NCBI RefSeq assembly: GCF_905171765.1
Contig: NC_053395.1
Coordinates: 189,103,577 to 189,167,576, forward strand
DNA from: Bufo bufo
Lineage: Eukaryota > Chordata > Amphibia > Anura > Bufonidae
Direction of reading: 5' to 3'
Length of the DNA: 64,000 bases
The notes under the pieces are model-generated. The model was not told where the DNA came from, did not search any database, and saw only the letters and a list, made by a program, of their open reading frames with translations. How positions within the stretch are numbered: position 1 is the stretch's first letter; every line of letters begins with the position of its first letter. This document shows positions 22,336 to 33,558 of this stretch, in pieces. A program made the translations under genes and the position numbers.

Positions 22336-22899
22336 TGTCACGGGTAGTACGGGGAAGGAAAGACAACCAAAGGGAACCTCAACAAAACAACAACAGACTA
22401 GGCCCCAAACCTAAGGAACAAAGAGGTCACCTCCTAGAAATCCTTGATTCTCTCCTTAAGCTGCTAACAACATGTGCAAATCTCAAAGGTAGAAATGCAC
22501 ATGCACAGGAACCAGGGACTGCCAAAACACTGAACCAAACCCTCAGCTTAGGAAACAGGGAAAGAGGCAACCGGCTCCTTCCAAACTGAAGGATCTAGTG
22601 TCTCCCTGAGGCCTAGTCAGAACCGACACACCAAGAAAAGGGAAAAGGACTTAGCTTGAGAAGCAACTGGAACAGGAGAACCACCACACAAGCAGAGCAC
22701 TCCACAGAAGAACTATCAGCCGCAGGGCAACAAGTGAGAGGCGGAACATATAAAGAGCCACCTGACTGATAATGAGCAGCATCTGCAAAGGGGTGAAAAC
22801 CTGTCAGCAACAATGAAAACAAGAGAGACCTGTCAAATAGACTCCTGAGTCTTCCGTCTATCTGAACTTCTAAGATCTCTCCCAGGGCCGGCGGTGACA
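22336..22899 (-). repeat. 5' LTR of gypsy family 2
   Basis: It is 564 bp with TGTCACCGCC...CCGTGACA ends on the minus strand, directly upstream of the Gag start region. Its 3' partner is missing. No TGG primer-binding site is seen at the inner edge (TTATTATCCGCC). Confidence 0.8.
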
Positions 22900-23289
22900 G
22901 GAACACATTCCTGCTGCAAACAAAGAACCTGCTGCTATCTGTTCCTGCTGAGTTAGGCCGAGCTATGTGCAGGCATTAGACTCAACCATTACCATGTACC
23001 TGCTGCTGTCTGTCCTGATCATGTTGAATTATGTGTAGGCCTTATACTCCATTGTTACCTTTATCCGCTGCTGCTGTCTGTCCTGATCTTGATGAGTTAT
23101 GTGTCAGCCTTGTCCTACAGCATTACAATTTCCCTGCTGCTGTCTGATTTAGGCCCAAATATGTGTACGCCTGACACTACAGCGTTACCATTTTCCAGCT
23201 GCTGCTGTCTCTGTCCTGATATTACTGAGTTAGGCCTAGCTATGTGTATGCTGTATACTATAGCATTACTATTTACCAGCTGCTGCTGT
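22900..23289 (+). repeat. ~70-bp satellite, block 1
   Basis: Degenerate tandem units of about 70-77 bp contain GCTATGTGTAGGCCTTATACT, CATTACCATTTACC and TGCTGCTGTCTGTCCTGAT. The same satellite recurs at 36912-37170, 38565-39008 and 39844-39990. The large LTR element at 23290-36911 interrupts it, with CTGT at both edges. Confidence 0.8.
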
Positions 23290-23384
23290 TGTAACACCCC
23301 AGAGTTGTGTTACTACATGCCTCGACCCCGCTACTATCTTCTAAGAGCCTTTATACTGTCATCAGATATAATTTTCATTATGTC
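23290..23384 (+). repeat. 5' LTR of cold-shock element, first part
   Basis: It matches 35853-35945 of the 3' LTR, from TGTAACACCCCAGAGTTGTG through ATACTGTCATCAGATATAAT. It stops where the gypsy family 3 LTR begins at 23385. Confidence 0.85.
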
Positions 23385-24001
23385 TGTCAGGACTGGAATA
23401 GTGGATCAGGTATGGAATCCTTTGGCAGGGACGAAATAATCCCAAAAATTATCGTAGTACAAAAAAGGTCAATCCAATCGGGTAGTCGGTTCCAGTTCCG
23501 GGTCGTGGCAGGCAGCAGAAATCGTAATCGAGGAAACAGGCAAGGAGTCGGTAGCTGGGAAGTCAGATTAAAAAACAGGTTCACAGGAGGGAGCTGGGTG
23601 TTCACCATAAGGTTGAATAACTCAGCAATGAGTCAAGGCTCTGACTGGATTTAAGTACACAGTGAACCCAGGACCGCCCCCCTGGTTGCCGGGCAACCAG
23701 GAGGCTTCCTTAGTCAGAAGCCAATCATAAGGCTGAGGGCGGTGACGGAGGCTGAAGCCCTCCCCCAGCCTGAGTAGCACCTGTGGTCTGGAATGGAGCA
23801 TGTGCACTACGCTTGTATCCCTGCGCACGCGGCTTGTGTACCGTGCACGCGCACCCGGCGTCCGACTCGCGCAGGCGCACTGGCCACATTGACGTCAGGT
23901 GTCCTGTCAGGAGGAAGAGGAGAAGCTATATGCGCCCACCGCCTGCGCCTGCGCCTGCGCCTGCGAACCCGATGCGAAACGGCCCCCCTGGTTCCCTGAC
24001 A
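23385..24001 (-). repeat. 3' LTR of gypsy family 3 (copy 1)
   Basis: It is 617 bp, TGTCAGGGAACC...CCAGTCCTGACA on the minus strand. A purine-rich tract (CCTTGGTGGGGGGCTC) precedes it on the minus strand at about 24002-24017. It contains a hexamer expansion (CGCCTG repeats) near 23941-23965, two hexamers longer than in copy 2, and an RFX X-box-like GGTTGCCGGGCAACC near 23686. Confidence 0.85.
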
Positions 24002-25399
24002 GAGCCCCCCACCAAGGAGCGGCCGCCGGACGCGAACCTGGGATGGCCGATCAGCATGAGCCCTGTGGAATGCGCGGACCTTGGTGTCTGCATGAAGGTT
24101 ACCTGCTGGTTCCCAGGAACGCTCCTCTGGCCCATATCCCTTCCAGTGGACAAGGTATTCCAAGACTCCACGGCGTCTGCGGGAGTCCAAGATCCCCTGG
24201 ACTTCATATTCATCATTGTTATCCACCTGAATGGGAGCGGGTGGCACCGGCACTCTGCCCACAAGGGTGTTGGTACGGTAGGGTTTCAGTAGTGATACAT
24301 GAAACACCGGATGGATGGTAAAGGAAGTAGGCAGGTTTAGTCTCGCCGCAACGTCGTTGACCATTGAGGCGATGGTGAATGGTCCCAAATAGCGATGGCC
24401 CAATTTCTTGGACTGGCAGGTCAGTTTAAGGTGCTGAGAAGATAACCATACCCTATCCCCACTTCTGTACTTGGGGCTCTCGGTGCATCTCCGATCGGCC
24501 TGAGTCTTTTGCTGTTGCTGGGTAGTGCGGAGCTTCATCACTAGGGTACGTAGCAAACCCCGGAGACGACAAAGGCGCTGGGCCACTTCAGGTACAGGAA
24601 TGTCCACCGGAAGGTCTAGAAGAGTCAAGGGATGGTACCCGTAATTCGCATAAAAGGGTGAGAGTTCCGTAGAGGTATGCTGCTGTTGATTGTATGCATA
24701 TTCTGCCAGGGGGAGAAGGTCCACCCAGTCGTCTTGTAGGTATGACGAATAGCAGCGGAGATATTGCTCCAAGGTTTGGTTCGTCCTCTCCGTCTGGCCG
24801 TTGGACTGGGGATGATAAGCAGAGGACAGGTTGCGGGTGATGTGGAGGCAGCGGCAAAATTGGCTCCAGAAACGGGAGGTGAACTGCGAACCCCGATCAG
24901 ATACAATAGAGGAGGGGAGTTCATGTAGGCGGAACACGTGCTGTAAAAACAATTTTGAGGTATGTTGGGCTGTTGGAAGGCCGGTCGTTGGAATAAAGTG
25001 GGCCATCTTGGTGCATCTATCTACTACAACCAAGATCGTAGTGTGGCCCTGTGAAGGAGGTAAGTCCACCACGAAATCCATGGCAAGGTCCCTCCAGGGC
25101 AGCGTTGCCACGGGTAGAGGTTGTAGTGGGCCGACTGGCCAGGTGTGGGGTCTCTTGTGCATGGCACAGATGGTGCATGAGCCCACAAAGGAACGTACAT
25201 CCGCCGCTAGGGAAGGCCACCAGAACTGCCTCTGCACGTACTCTAAGGTATTGCGTATTCCCCTGTGACCTGCGGTTAGGTGGTCGTGATGATGTTGCAG
25301 GATCGGCACCCGATGGGAAGTAGGCACGTAGATCTTTCCCTGATGGTAACGTAGACCCTGCCTTTGTGGCAGGTGTGCTGCTTCTGACGGTACGGTCAC
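23807..25399 (-). pseudogene. Gypsy family 3 integrase-chromodomain (copy 1)
   Basis: This is an open frame of 530 codons but only the C-terminal part of Pol. Integrase zinc-binding residues lie in HHHDHLTAGH and CTICAM. The catalytic triad lies in AMDFVVDLP, IVSDRGSQF and [11 protein letters not shown]. The chromodomain follows (EYEVQGILDS, YLVHWKGYGPEERSWEP). The frame has no stop before the LTR and reads about 65 codons into it. The upstream RNase H ends in a different frame at 25396, so the polyprotein is broken there. A near-identical copy is at 27802-29382. Confidence 0.9.
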
Positions 25400-26940
25400 G
25401 CTTTGAGTAATGAATGTTGTGTGGCTAAAAAGTAGGTGCTTGGAAGGATGGTTTCTGGAGGTGAAAACACGGCATCAGTGTCGTGAAGACAGGAGAGGGT
25501 ATCGGCCTTCCCGTTCTTTGATCCAGGACGATATGTTATCTGGAGGGTGAAGCGGGAAAAGAAGAGGGCCCACCTGGCTTGCCGGGGCCGTAACCTCTTA
25601 GCAGTATGAAGGTATTCTAGGTTACGGTGATCAGTATAGACAGTTACCGGGTGCTTAGCTCCCTCCAGCAGATGCCGCCACTCCTCCAGCGCATTTTTTA
25701 TGGCCAGTAGTTCCCTCTCGCCCACATCGTAGTTTCGTTCCGCCTTGGTTAACTTGCGGAAGTAGAACGCCACTGGGTGTAGGAGTTGTTTCTCCCCTTG
25801 TCTTTGGGAGAGAACTGCCCCGACGGCTTTCTCTGAGGCATCTGTCTCCAGGTAGAAAGGGAGAGCAGTGTCAGGCTGCGCCAGTACCGGAGCTTGTGTG
25901 AAGAGCCTTTGGAGGGTTTGGAAGGCCTTATGAGCGGCAGGGGTCCATACAAACGTTGTTCCCGGTTAGGACCGTAATAGGAGCGCATATGGCCGAGAAA
26001 TTCCGGATGAAGCGACGGTAGAAATTTGCGAAACCGATGAACTGTTGGACCATTCGTCGGTTTCGTGGGATAGGCCATTCTAGGACGGCCTGAACCTTCT
26101 TGGGGTCCATCTCCACTTTTCCGGGGGACAGTATGTATCCCAAGAATTCAATAGAAGGAACCTCAAAGATGCTCTTCTCCAGCTTCCCATAGAGTCGGTG
26201 TGTCCGAAGGCGCTGGAGGACTACCTTCACATGTCTCTCATGCTTCTGGAGTGTGTGCGAAATAATAAGGATGTCATCTAGATACACTACCACATATGTG
26301 TCCAGAAGGTCGCGGAAAACATTGTTGATAAAGCTTTGGAAGGTAGCTGGGGCGTTGCAAAGCCCGAAGGGCATCACCAGATACTCATAATGGCCGAATC
26401 TGGAAGAAAAGCCGTCTTCCATTCATCGCCCTCACGGATCCGCACAAGATTATAGGCCCCCCCGAGGTCGATCTTGGAGAAGACTTTGGCATCCTTCACT
26501 CGGTCCAGGAGATCAGGGATGAGAGGGAGAGGGTATTTATTTTTCCTGGTGATGTTGTTAAGGCCCCGGTAGTCCACACAGGGCCGAAGACCCCCGTCCT
26601 TCTTCCCCACAAAAAAGATACCTGCACAGACTGGGGAGGTGGACGGGCGGATGAAGCCCTTCACCAGGCTTTCCTCAATGTAATCCCTCAGCGCCTGGGT
26701 CTCGGGCTCAGACAAGTTGTATAACTGTCAGTACGGCAGCGGGGCCCCGGGGAGTAGATCAATGTGGCAGTTATAAGGTCTGTGGGGAGGTAAGGTGTCT
26801 GCCCCTGCTTTCTCAAAGACATCTGCATATTCTTCGTATTTAGCAGGTAATACCCGGGAAGATGAGGCCAGGACCAGCAGAGAGCCAGGAGCGGAGGAGA
26901 TGCAGTGGGAGATGCAATAAGAGGACTGAAATGTGACACG
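25396..26940 (-). pseudogene. Gypsy family 3 RT and RNase H (copy 1), frameshifted
   Basis: RT fragments are at 26374-26715 ([33 protein letters not shown]) and 25928-26422 (MPFGLCNAPATFQ, VVVYLDDILIIS). The frame changes between them near 26400-26420. RNase H at 25396-25773 ([30 protein letters not shown]) is reached only through another frame (25749-26078). Further upstream, 26688-26939 holds the linker between protease and RT in yet another frame. At least three lesions inactivate it, and the RT and RNase H lesions are shared with copy 2. Confidence 0.9.
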
Positions 26941-27793
26941 TTACAGGGCCCAGTCTATTTGGGGGTTGTGCTTTCTAAGCCATGGGATGTCCAAGATAAC
27001 AGGAAATAAAGGAGAGGGTGCGATGTCCCACACAATCTCTTCACGGTGGTGGCGACCAATGGAAAGGGTAAGAGGGTGTGATTCCAAAGAGACAGGTTCG
27101 GTTTTTAATGTACTGCCGTCCACCATGTGGAGTCGGGATGGGTGTTCCTTGGGGCGCAAGGGTATTCCTAGCTGCGTGGCAAGTTTGGAATAAAAAAAAC
27201 AGCTGCTTGCGCCCGAATCGAATAAGGCCGTGAGTTCATGGCCAGTTCCGTTCAGCTGCAGAGAAACACATAGAGTTAGATGTGAAGAACCGTGGTATAC
27301 AGGTATGTTCAAGAACACAGCGGAACTGACAGTCCTACCTGTAGGTGGTTTGACAGGACAGTCTCTCAACATATGCCCGGATTTGGCACAGTAGAGGCAG
27401 AGATTGAGAGTCCGCCTTCTGGACCTCACAACTGCTGAGAGTCGACCCCTGACTACTCCGACCTGCATTGGTTCATCCGGGGTGAGGTCTCCCACTGTGG
27501 AGGATTGCCCAAGGACTGAAATGGGAAGAGGATTGGATCGCCGTGCAGGAGGAGGCAAAGCGTGCTGTCTCTCCGTCCTTCGTTCCCGGAAACGGCGGTC
27601 CAGTTGGGTAACCGTGCTCATCAGCCCTTCCAGGACCTCCGGGACCCCGATACGGGTGAGTTCGTCTTTTAATTGGTCCGACAGTCCGATCGGAACTGGT
27701 CGATAAGGGCCACTTCATTGAGTCCGGTATCTGGTGCGATCTCCCGGAACTCCGTAATGTAGTCCTCCACTGGACGCCTTCCTTGTCGTGTTC
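26941..27793 (-). pseudogene. Gypsy family 3 gag and protease, 5'-truncated
   Basis: The frame at 26941-27621 has a CCHC zinc knuckle (CLYCAKSGHMLRDC) and a retropepsin site (LFDSGASSCFF). Upstream, 27669-27793 keeps the last part of the Gag helical domain (RRPVEDYITEFREIA) in another frame. Gag stops at 27793, where LTR sequence of the second copy begins. The N-terminal half of Gag and the 5' LTR are missing. Confidence 0.85.
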
Positions 27794-30754
27794 CATGTGC
27801 ACTACGCTTGTATCCCTGCGCACGCGGCTTGTGTACCGTGCACGCGCACCCGGCGTCCGACTCGCGCAGGCGCACTGGCCACATTGACGTCAGGTGTCCT
27901 GTCAGGAGGAAGAGGAGAAGCTATATGCGCCCGCCGCCTGCGCCTGCGAACCCGATGCGAAACGGCCCCCCTGGTTCCCTGACAGAGCCCCCCACCAAGG
28001 AGCGGCCGCCGGACGCGAACCTGGGATGGCCGATCAGCATGAGCCCTGTGGAATGCGCGGACCTTGGTGTCTGCATGAAGGTTACCTGCTGGTTCCCAGG
28101 AACGCTCCTCTGGCCCATATCCCTTCCAGTGGACAAGGTATTCCAAGACTCCACGGCGTCTGCGGGAGTCCAAGATCCCCTGGACTTCATATTCATCATT
28201 GTTATCCACCTGAATGGGAGCGGGTGGCACCGGCACTCTGCCCACAAGGGTGTTGGTACGGTAGGGTTTCAGTAGTGATACATGAAACACCGGATGGATG
28301 GTAAAGGAAGTAGGCAGGTTTAGTCTCGCCGCAACGTCGTTGACCATTGAGGCGATGGTGAATGGTCCCAAATAGCGATGGCCCAATTTCTTGGACTGGC
28401 AGGTCAGTTTAAGGTGCTGAGAAGATAACCATACCCTATCCCCACTTCTGTACTTGGGGCTCTCGGTGCATCTCCGATCGGCCTGAGTCTTTTGCTGTTG
28501 CTGGGTAGTGCGGAGCTTCATCACTAGGGTACGTAGCAAACCCCGGAGACGACGAAGGCGCTGGGCCACTTCAGGTACAGGAATGTCCACCGGAAGGTCT
28601 AGAAGAGTCAAGGGATGGTACCCGTAATTCGCATAAAAGGGTGAGAGTTCCGTAGAGGTATGCTGCTGTTGATTGTATGCATATTCTGCCAGGGGGAGAA
28701 GGTCCACCCAGTCGTCTTGTAGGTATGACGAATAGCAGCGGAGATATTGCTCCAAGGTTTGGTTCGTCCTCTCCGTCTGGCCGTTGGACTGGGGATGATA
28801 AGCAGAGGACAGGTTGCGGGTGATGTGGAGGCAGCGGCAAAATTGGCTCCAGAAACGGGAGGTGAACTGCGAACCCCGATCAGATACAATAGAGGAGGGG
28901 AGTTCATGTAGGCGGAACACGTGCTGTAAAAACAATTTTGAGGTATGTTGGGCTGTTGGAAGGCCGGTCGTTGGAATAAAGTGGGCCATCTTGGTGCATC
29001 TATCTACTACAACCAAGATCGTAGTGTGGCCCTGTGAAGGAGGTAAGTCCACCACGAAATCCATGGCAAGGTCCCTCCAGGGCAGCGTTGCCACGGGTAG
29101 AGGTTGTAGTGGGCCGACTGGCCAGGTGTGGGGTCTCTTGTGCATGGCACAGATGGTGCATGAGCCCACAAAGGAACGTACATCCGCCGCTAGGGAAGGC
29201 CACCAGAACTGCCTCTGCACGTACTCTAAGGTATTGCGTATTCCCCTGTGACCTGCGGTTAGGTGGTCGTGATGATGTTGCAGGATCGGCACCCGATGGG
29301 AAGTAGGCACGTAGATCTTTCCCTGATGGTAACGTAGACCCTGCCTTTGTGGCAGGTGTGCTGCTTCTGACGGTACGGTCACGCTTTGAGTAATGAATGT
29401 TGTGTGGCTAAAAAGTAGGTGCTTGGAAGGATGGTTTCTCGAGGTGAAAACACGGCATCAGTGTCGTGAAGACAGGAGAGGGTATCGGCCTTCCCGTTCT
29501 TTGATCCAGGACGATATGTTATCTGGAGGGTGAAGCGGGAAAAGAAGAGGGCCCACCTGGCTTGCCGGGGCCGTAACCTCTTAGCAGTATGAAGGTATTC
29601 TAGGTTACGGTGATCAGTATAGACAGTTACCGGGTGCTTAGCTCCCTCCAGCAGATGCCGCCACTCCTCCAGCGCATTTTTTATGGCCATTAGTTCCCTC
29701 TCGCCCACATCGTAGTTTCGTTCCGCCTTGGTTAACTTGCGGGAGTAGAACGCCACTGGGTGTAGGAGTTGTTTCTCCCCTTGTCTTTGGGAGAGAACTG
29801 CCCCGACGGCTTTCTCTGAGGCATCTGTCTCCAGGTAGAAAGGGAGAGCAGTGTCAGGCTGCGCCAGTACCGGAGCTTGTGTGAAGAGCCTTTGGAGGGT
29901 TTGGAAGGCCTTATGAGCGGCAGGGGTCCATACAAACGTTGTTCCCGGTTAGGACCGTAATAGGAGCGCATATGGCCGAGAAATTCCGGATGAAGCGACG
30001 GTAGAAATTTGCGAAACCGATGAACTGTTGGACCATTCGTCGGTTTCGTGGGATAGGCCATTCTAGGACGGCCTGAACCTTCTTGGGGTCCATCTCCACT
30101 TTTCCGGGGGACAGTATGTATCCCAAGAATTCAATAGAAGGAACCTCAAAGATGCTCTTCTCCAGCTTCCCATAGAGTCGGTGTGTCCGAAGGCGCTGGA
30201 GGACTACCTTCACATGTCTCTCATGCTTCTGGAGTGTGTGCGAAATAATAAGGATGTCATCTAGATACACTACCACATATGTGTCCAGAAGGTCGCGGAA
30301 GACATTGTTGATAAAGCTTTGGAAGGTAGCTGGGGCGTTGCAAAGCCCGAAGGGCATCACCAGATACTCATAATGGCCGAATCTGGAAGAAAAGCCGTCT
30401 TCCATTCATCGCCCTCACGGATCCGCACAAGATTATAGGCCCCCCCGAGGTCGATCTTGGAGAAGACTTTGGCATCCTTCACTCGGTCCAGGAGATCAGG
30501 GATGAGAGGGAGAGGGTATTTATTTTTCCTGGTGATGTTGTTAAGGCCCCGGTAGTCCACACAGGGCCGAAGACCCCCGTCCTTCTTCCCCACAAAAAAG
30601 ATACCTGCACAGACTGGGGAGGTGGACGGGCGGATGAAGCCCTTCACCAGGCTTTCCTCAATGTAATCCCTCAGCGCCTGGGTCTCGGGCTCAGACAAGT
30701 TGTATAACTGTCAGTACGGCAGCGGGGCCCCGGGGAGTAGATCAATGTGGCAGT
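27794..30754 (-). repeat. Partial second copy of gypsy family 3
   Basis: This is a direct repeat of 23799-26771, differing by 12 bp of hexamer repeat and a handful of substitutions. It contains the inner part of the 3' LTR (27794-27984), then integrase, RNase H and RT up to the same point upstream of RT. Both copies share the RT and RNase H frame lesions, so it arose by duplication of an already broken element rather than by new insertion. The left join shares CATGTGCACTACGC with copy 1. Confidence 0.9.
27802..29382 (-). pseudogene. Gypsy family 3 integrase-chromodomain (copy 2)
   Basis: This frame of 526 codons differs from copy 1 by four codons in an arginine-rich tail (hexamer repeat) and one C-to-R change (QRLCRLRG to QRLRRLRG). 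All integrase motifs and the chromodomain are kept. It lacks upstream Pol in frame and ends inside a truncated LTR. Confidence 0.9.
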
Positions 30755-30865
30755 GCGAACCACAAGTACCACAATAGACATCCTACACAAGGTAGCAATT
30801 GTGTGGATGTAATAATCAATATAACAATATAACAAAATAATAGCAAAGACAGGTGCACGCTGCAA
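29379..30865 (-). pseudogene. Gypsy family 3 RT and RNase H (copy 2), frameshifted
   Basis: RNase H is at 29379-29756 and RT fragments are at 29911-30405 and 30357-30698. The frame changes fall at the same relative positions as in copy 1. Single differences such as FYFRKL to FYSRKL and ELLAI to ELMAI separate the copies. Family 3 sequence ends at 30754 and foreign sequence continues the frame to 30865. Confidence 0.85.
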
Positions 30866-31269
30866 TCTTACTAAACCCTCAAACTGATTTTAAAATTGAG
30901 AGATTAGTCAACATATCCTACGGTGTAGGACATGTCTAAGCCCGGGCACCACGCCAAGGTTTCTCAAGTAGCCCGGGACCTAACACTCTCCTAACTGAGC
31001 CGTATGGGCAATACCAGGAGCCAGTGGGCAAATTACAGGAGCATGAGGCCGACTCACAAACAACTTACCTGTTACCTCCAGCATAAAACCATGCTTGCAG
31101 TGGGAGAAGGGAGGAGTCTGCGAGTCCCACTCAAGACTGGCTGATATAGCCCAGGCTTCACAGGTGCACCTAAATGTGACCTGTAGATGGAAAACAGGCA
31201 CATTTAAATTAGAGTTTATACACCTCCAGGAATCTCTATATATACAAACTGAAAAGACTAGCGTGGTAG
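30755..31269. repeat. Unclassified fragment between gypsy 3 and LTR remainder
   Basis: It joins family 3 RT sequence at 30754 and the interrupted LTR at about 31270. A short inverted repeat (ATCCTACACAAGG and TTGTGTGGAT) lies at 30780-30808. The rest is AT-rich with no coding motif. It may be the end of another retroelement; no family is recognised. Confidence 0.35.
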
Positions 31270-32003
31270 TGTGTGTGTGGAGTTCCCCTACATCGGGAAG
31301 ACAGCAAGGACCTAGTCTCGGCTGAGACTTGGCCATATACCCAGTCTGAGCACCTTCAGCTCTGCTGGATGAGGGAAGCAGAACTTACAGCTAAACTCCA
31401 GAGTTCCAGAAAGAAAGCATCCCCTAAGAATCCATCTGTGAGATAAGTCCAGTGCCTAGAAGAAACCTATTCCTCCTCAGCTAGTCTGTCCCCACACAGC
31501 AGAAGGTAACAGATAAGTGCAGAAGCTAATCCTGCCACAGTTACAAAGCTACCAAGCAGATGTTTTATCCTGCAAGCTCCACATTTAAATCAGAAGTACT
31601 CATTCCTGCCAATGATTGTCAAAACCTGCTGGGACCAAGAGACCAAAGCGGTATACTGCTTGGATGAAAGTTACCTCAAGTAAAGAAACGTTTGAACTTC
31701 ATCTAAAGGTCTGGACATCATTTCTTCTGCAAAATTTCTCTATTACTCCTACTATCACTACACTCAAATTTGATGCAAGTGAGCCAGGAGTCAGGAGTCC
31801 GGCCGTCCCCAGGTAGGAGACACTGTGATACAACTAACATCAAGCTATAGAGACATTATAGGCCATTACACCACTTTGGCATTCCTAATCTGGGATGTGC
31901 GTTATAACACCTTGGAAGGGCCCTGGGATAGTACCCTGCGCACACTGCAATTGGTGTCACGAACAAATACCAGAATATTATCCACCTGTACCTGGCCACT
32001 GCA
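31270..32003 (+). repeat. 5' LTR of cold-shock element, second part
   Basis: It aligns by eye with 36186-36911 of the 3' LTR from GTGTGTGTGTGGAGTTCCCC to CCACTGCA. About 240 bp of the LTR middle (matching 35946-36185) is missing here. A GGTGTCACGAAC motif at 31953-31964 could have been taken for a primer site, but it also occurs inside the 3' LTR. Confidence 0.8.
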
Positions 32004-32127
32004 TAACTGACGTCAGCGAACTTGGATTGGATTGTGTGTCTAACATTACTCCAATGCCTAAGAACTGTGTCAAGACCCTGAAAATTGACTTTATTACTTT
32101 TATTGCGGTGCCAGAAAGCGCTATACA

Positions 32128-32973
32128 GTGTGCGACAGCACTCAAAGGGTTAATTCACCATATTTCTGTAATGGCGCAGCTTCTTCATATCCCTCAGAAG
32201 CGGGAAAACACAAGAACGCCCTCTCAGGCGTAAATGCTGACTATGCCCCTCTAAAAGGGGGAAACCTAAATCCTGCCCACCAAGAACTTTGCAATGTGAG
32301 TCAAGGGAGTGAAGACTCCTCCCCTCAGGCTCCACCTTCACTTCCTGCATCCAACATGGCTGAGGAGCAAAGGAAGATGGCTCTCCCCAAGCCAAAGTGG
32401 GACGAGATGTCGATTCAAGGCAAACTGGTATATGAAAAATACCCACCGGAGGTCCGGGTCTCCCAACTAGTGAGCAAAAAAGGCCCGTCCGTGTTTGCCA
32501 TGATTTCAGAGGCTGCGGATTCCACCTCGAACGGCGAGACGGCCGCCAATCCTGACACAAAGATGGCCGCCGTTCTCGAGCCTGCTCCCGTGGAAGCTGC
32601 CATCAGACAAGCGACCCAGGTCCCGGAGGCGTCCACGTCGCAGATGACATCCTCCACCCCTGAGACCAACATCTCGACCATCGCCGAGCACCAGCAGGAG
32701 GCACCAGAACCGGCCATCCAGCCGCAGCAACAGGTCGTAGCCATCTCACTCCCTGAGGCCCCGATCCAACCCATAGCTTCCCCTACACCGCGCCCGGTGG
32801 TACCCAATAACTCTGCTAGGCACAAGGAGGCCCCCTCCGCACGCCGGCTGGCGCGGCGGAGGCGGCTGGAGTTTCCAATCCGCCGCCCAGGAGAACTGAA
32901 CCCAGGCCCAGTAACATTAATCCTGAGGTCTCTCTCGAGATCACTCGCCTACCCAGAGTCAATGGGAGTATAA
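32128..32973 (+). pseudogene. Gag-like ORF of the cold-shock LTR element
   Basis: The frame has 281 codons; the most likely start is the ATG at 32356 (MAEEQRKMALPKPKWDEMS). It begins with a charged N-terminus, continues with a long Ala/Pro/Gln/Glu-rich disordered stretch (about 32520-32810) and ends in an Arg-rich segment (RRLARRRRLEFPIRR). No zinc knuckle or known Gag fold is recognised. The frame ends at 32973, while the neighbouring frame carries on through EYKTAVEEWVKQVLDD into the cold-shock domain, so at least one frameshift separates them. Its position just inside the 5' LTR is the reason for calling it gag-like. Confidence 0.5.
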
Positions 32974-32984
32974 AACGGCAGTGG

Positions 32985-33374
32985 AAGAGTGGGTAAAGCA
33001 GGTCCTGGATGACCCCCAGCCAGGGAACCCCAAATTGATCTGGTGCATGGGAACTGTGCTGTGGTTTTCCATTGAAAGAGGAGTGGGGTTCCTACAGGAC
33101 AACCAACTACAGCGGGGAGGAATTGTTTGTGGGCCGCCGCTCTGAGAAACGGAACTATCTGCCGCAAGCCCGCCGCAACTTATATGTCGGGGACCAGGTG
33201 GAATACACTCCGATGCGGTCCGTACAGGGCCCTTTTGCTGCCGGAATTACCCTCCTGGCCAAGCCACTATCCCCTGCTCTCACCCCAGAGGCCTGGCAGG
33301 AAGAACCAGGTTCTGCTGGTAGGATAAGATGCTTGCAGGAAGCCCCGGGTGGCCAGCTGAGGTTCAGAGAATAA
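32985..33374 (+). pseudogene. Cold-shock domain, frameshifted
   Basis: Two adjacent frames together cover a complete cold-shock domain of about 70 residues. Frame one (to about 33094) has MGTVLWFSIERGVGF, matching strands 1-2 and the RNP1-like K/R-G-x-G-F motif. Frame two (33072-33374) has EELFVGRRSEKRN, matching the RNP2-like V-F-V-H region with His replaced by Gly, then ARRNLYVGDQVEY and GPFAAGITLL, matching the last strands. Such domains bind single-stranded RNA or DNA in Y-box and Lin28 proteins. A one-base shift lies between about 33080 and 33108. It sits directly downstream of the gag-like ORF in the LTR element. Fold assignment is by motif spacing. Confidence 0.7.
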
Positions 33375-33558
33375 GCCCAACCTGAACCAAAGCCCCTTAT
33401 CCCTGACCTGGCTGCACCCGCAACACTACAGGTGGGTCAGATTAACATTTCAGTGCTGACTTTTAATCCCAGGGTACAACCCTATGTCCTACCCTGGAAA
33501 CTTCCACAGGCACCCCTTGATTGCCTTCCAGAACCTCTTCAGCCAGAGGTTCTGCCTA
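33375..33558 (+). other. Pro-rich remnant after the cold-shock domain
   Basis: The frame from 33432 reads VQPYVLPWKLPQAPLDCLPE. No domain is recognised. It is probably the continuation of the element's coding region, cut off at 33559. Confidence 0.3.

Noticed and set aside
31951..31965. TTGGTGTCACGAAC as the primer-binding site of the cold-shock element
   Set aside because: The same motif occurs inside the 3' LTR at 36859-36872, and the LTR ends and CTGT duplication place the LTR edge further downstream.
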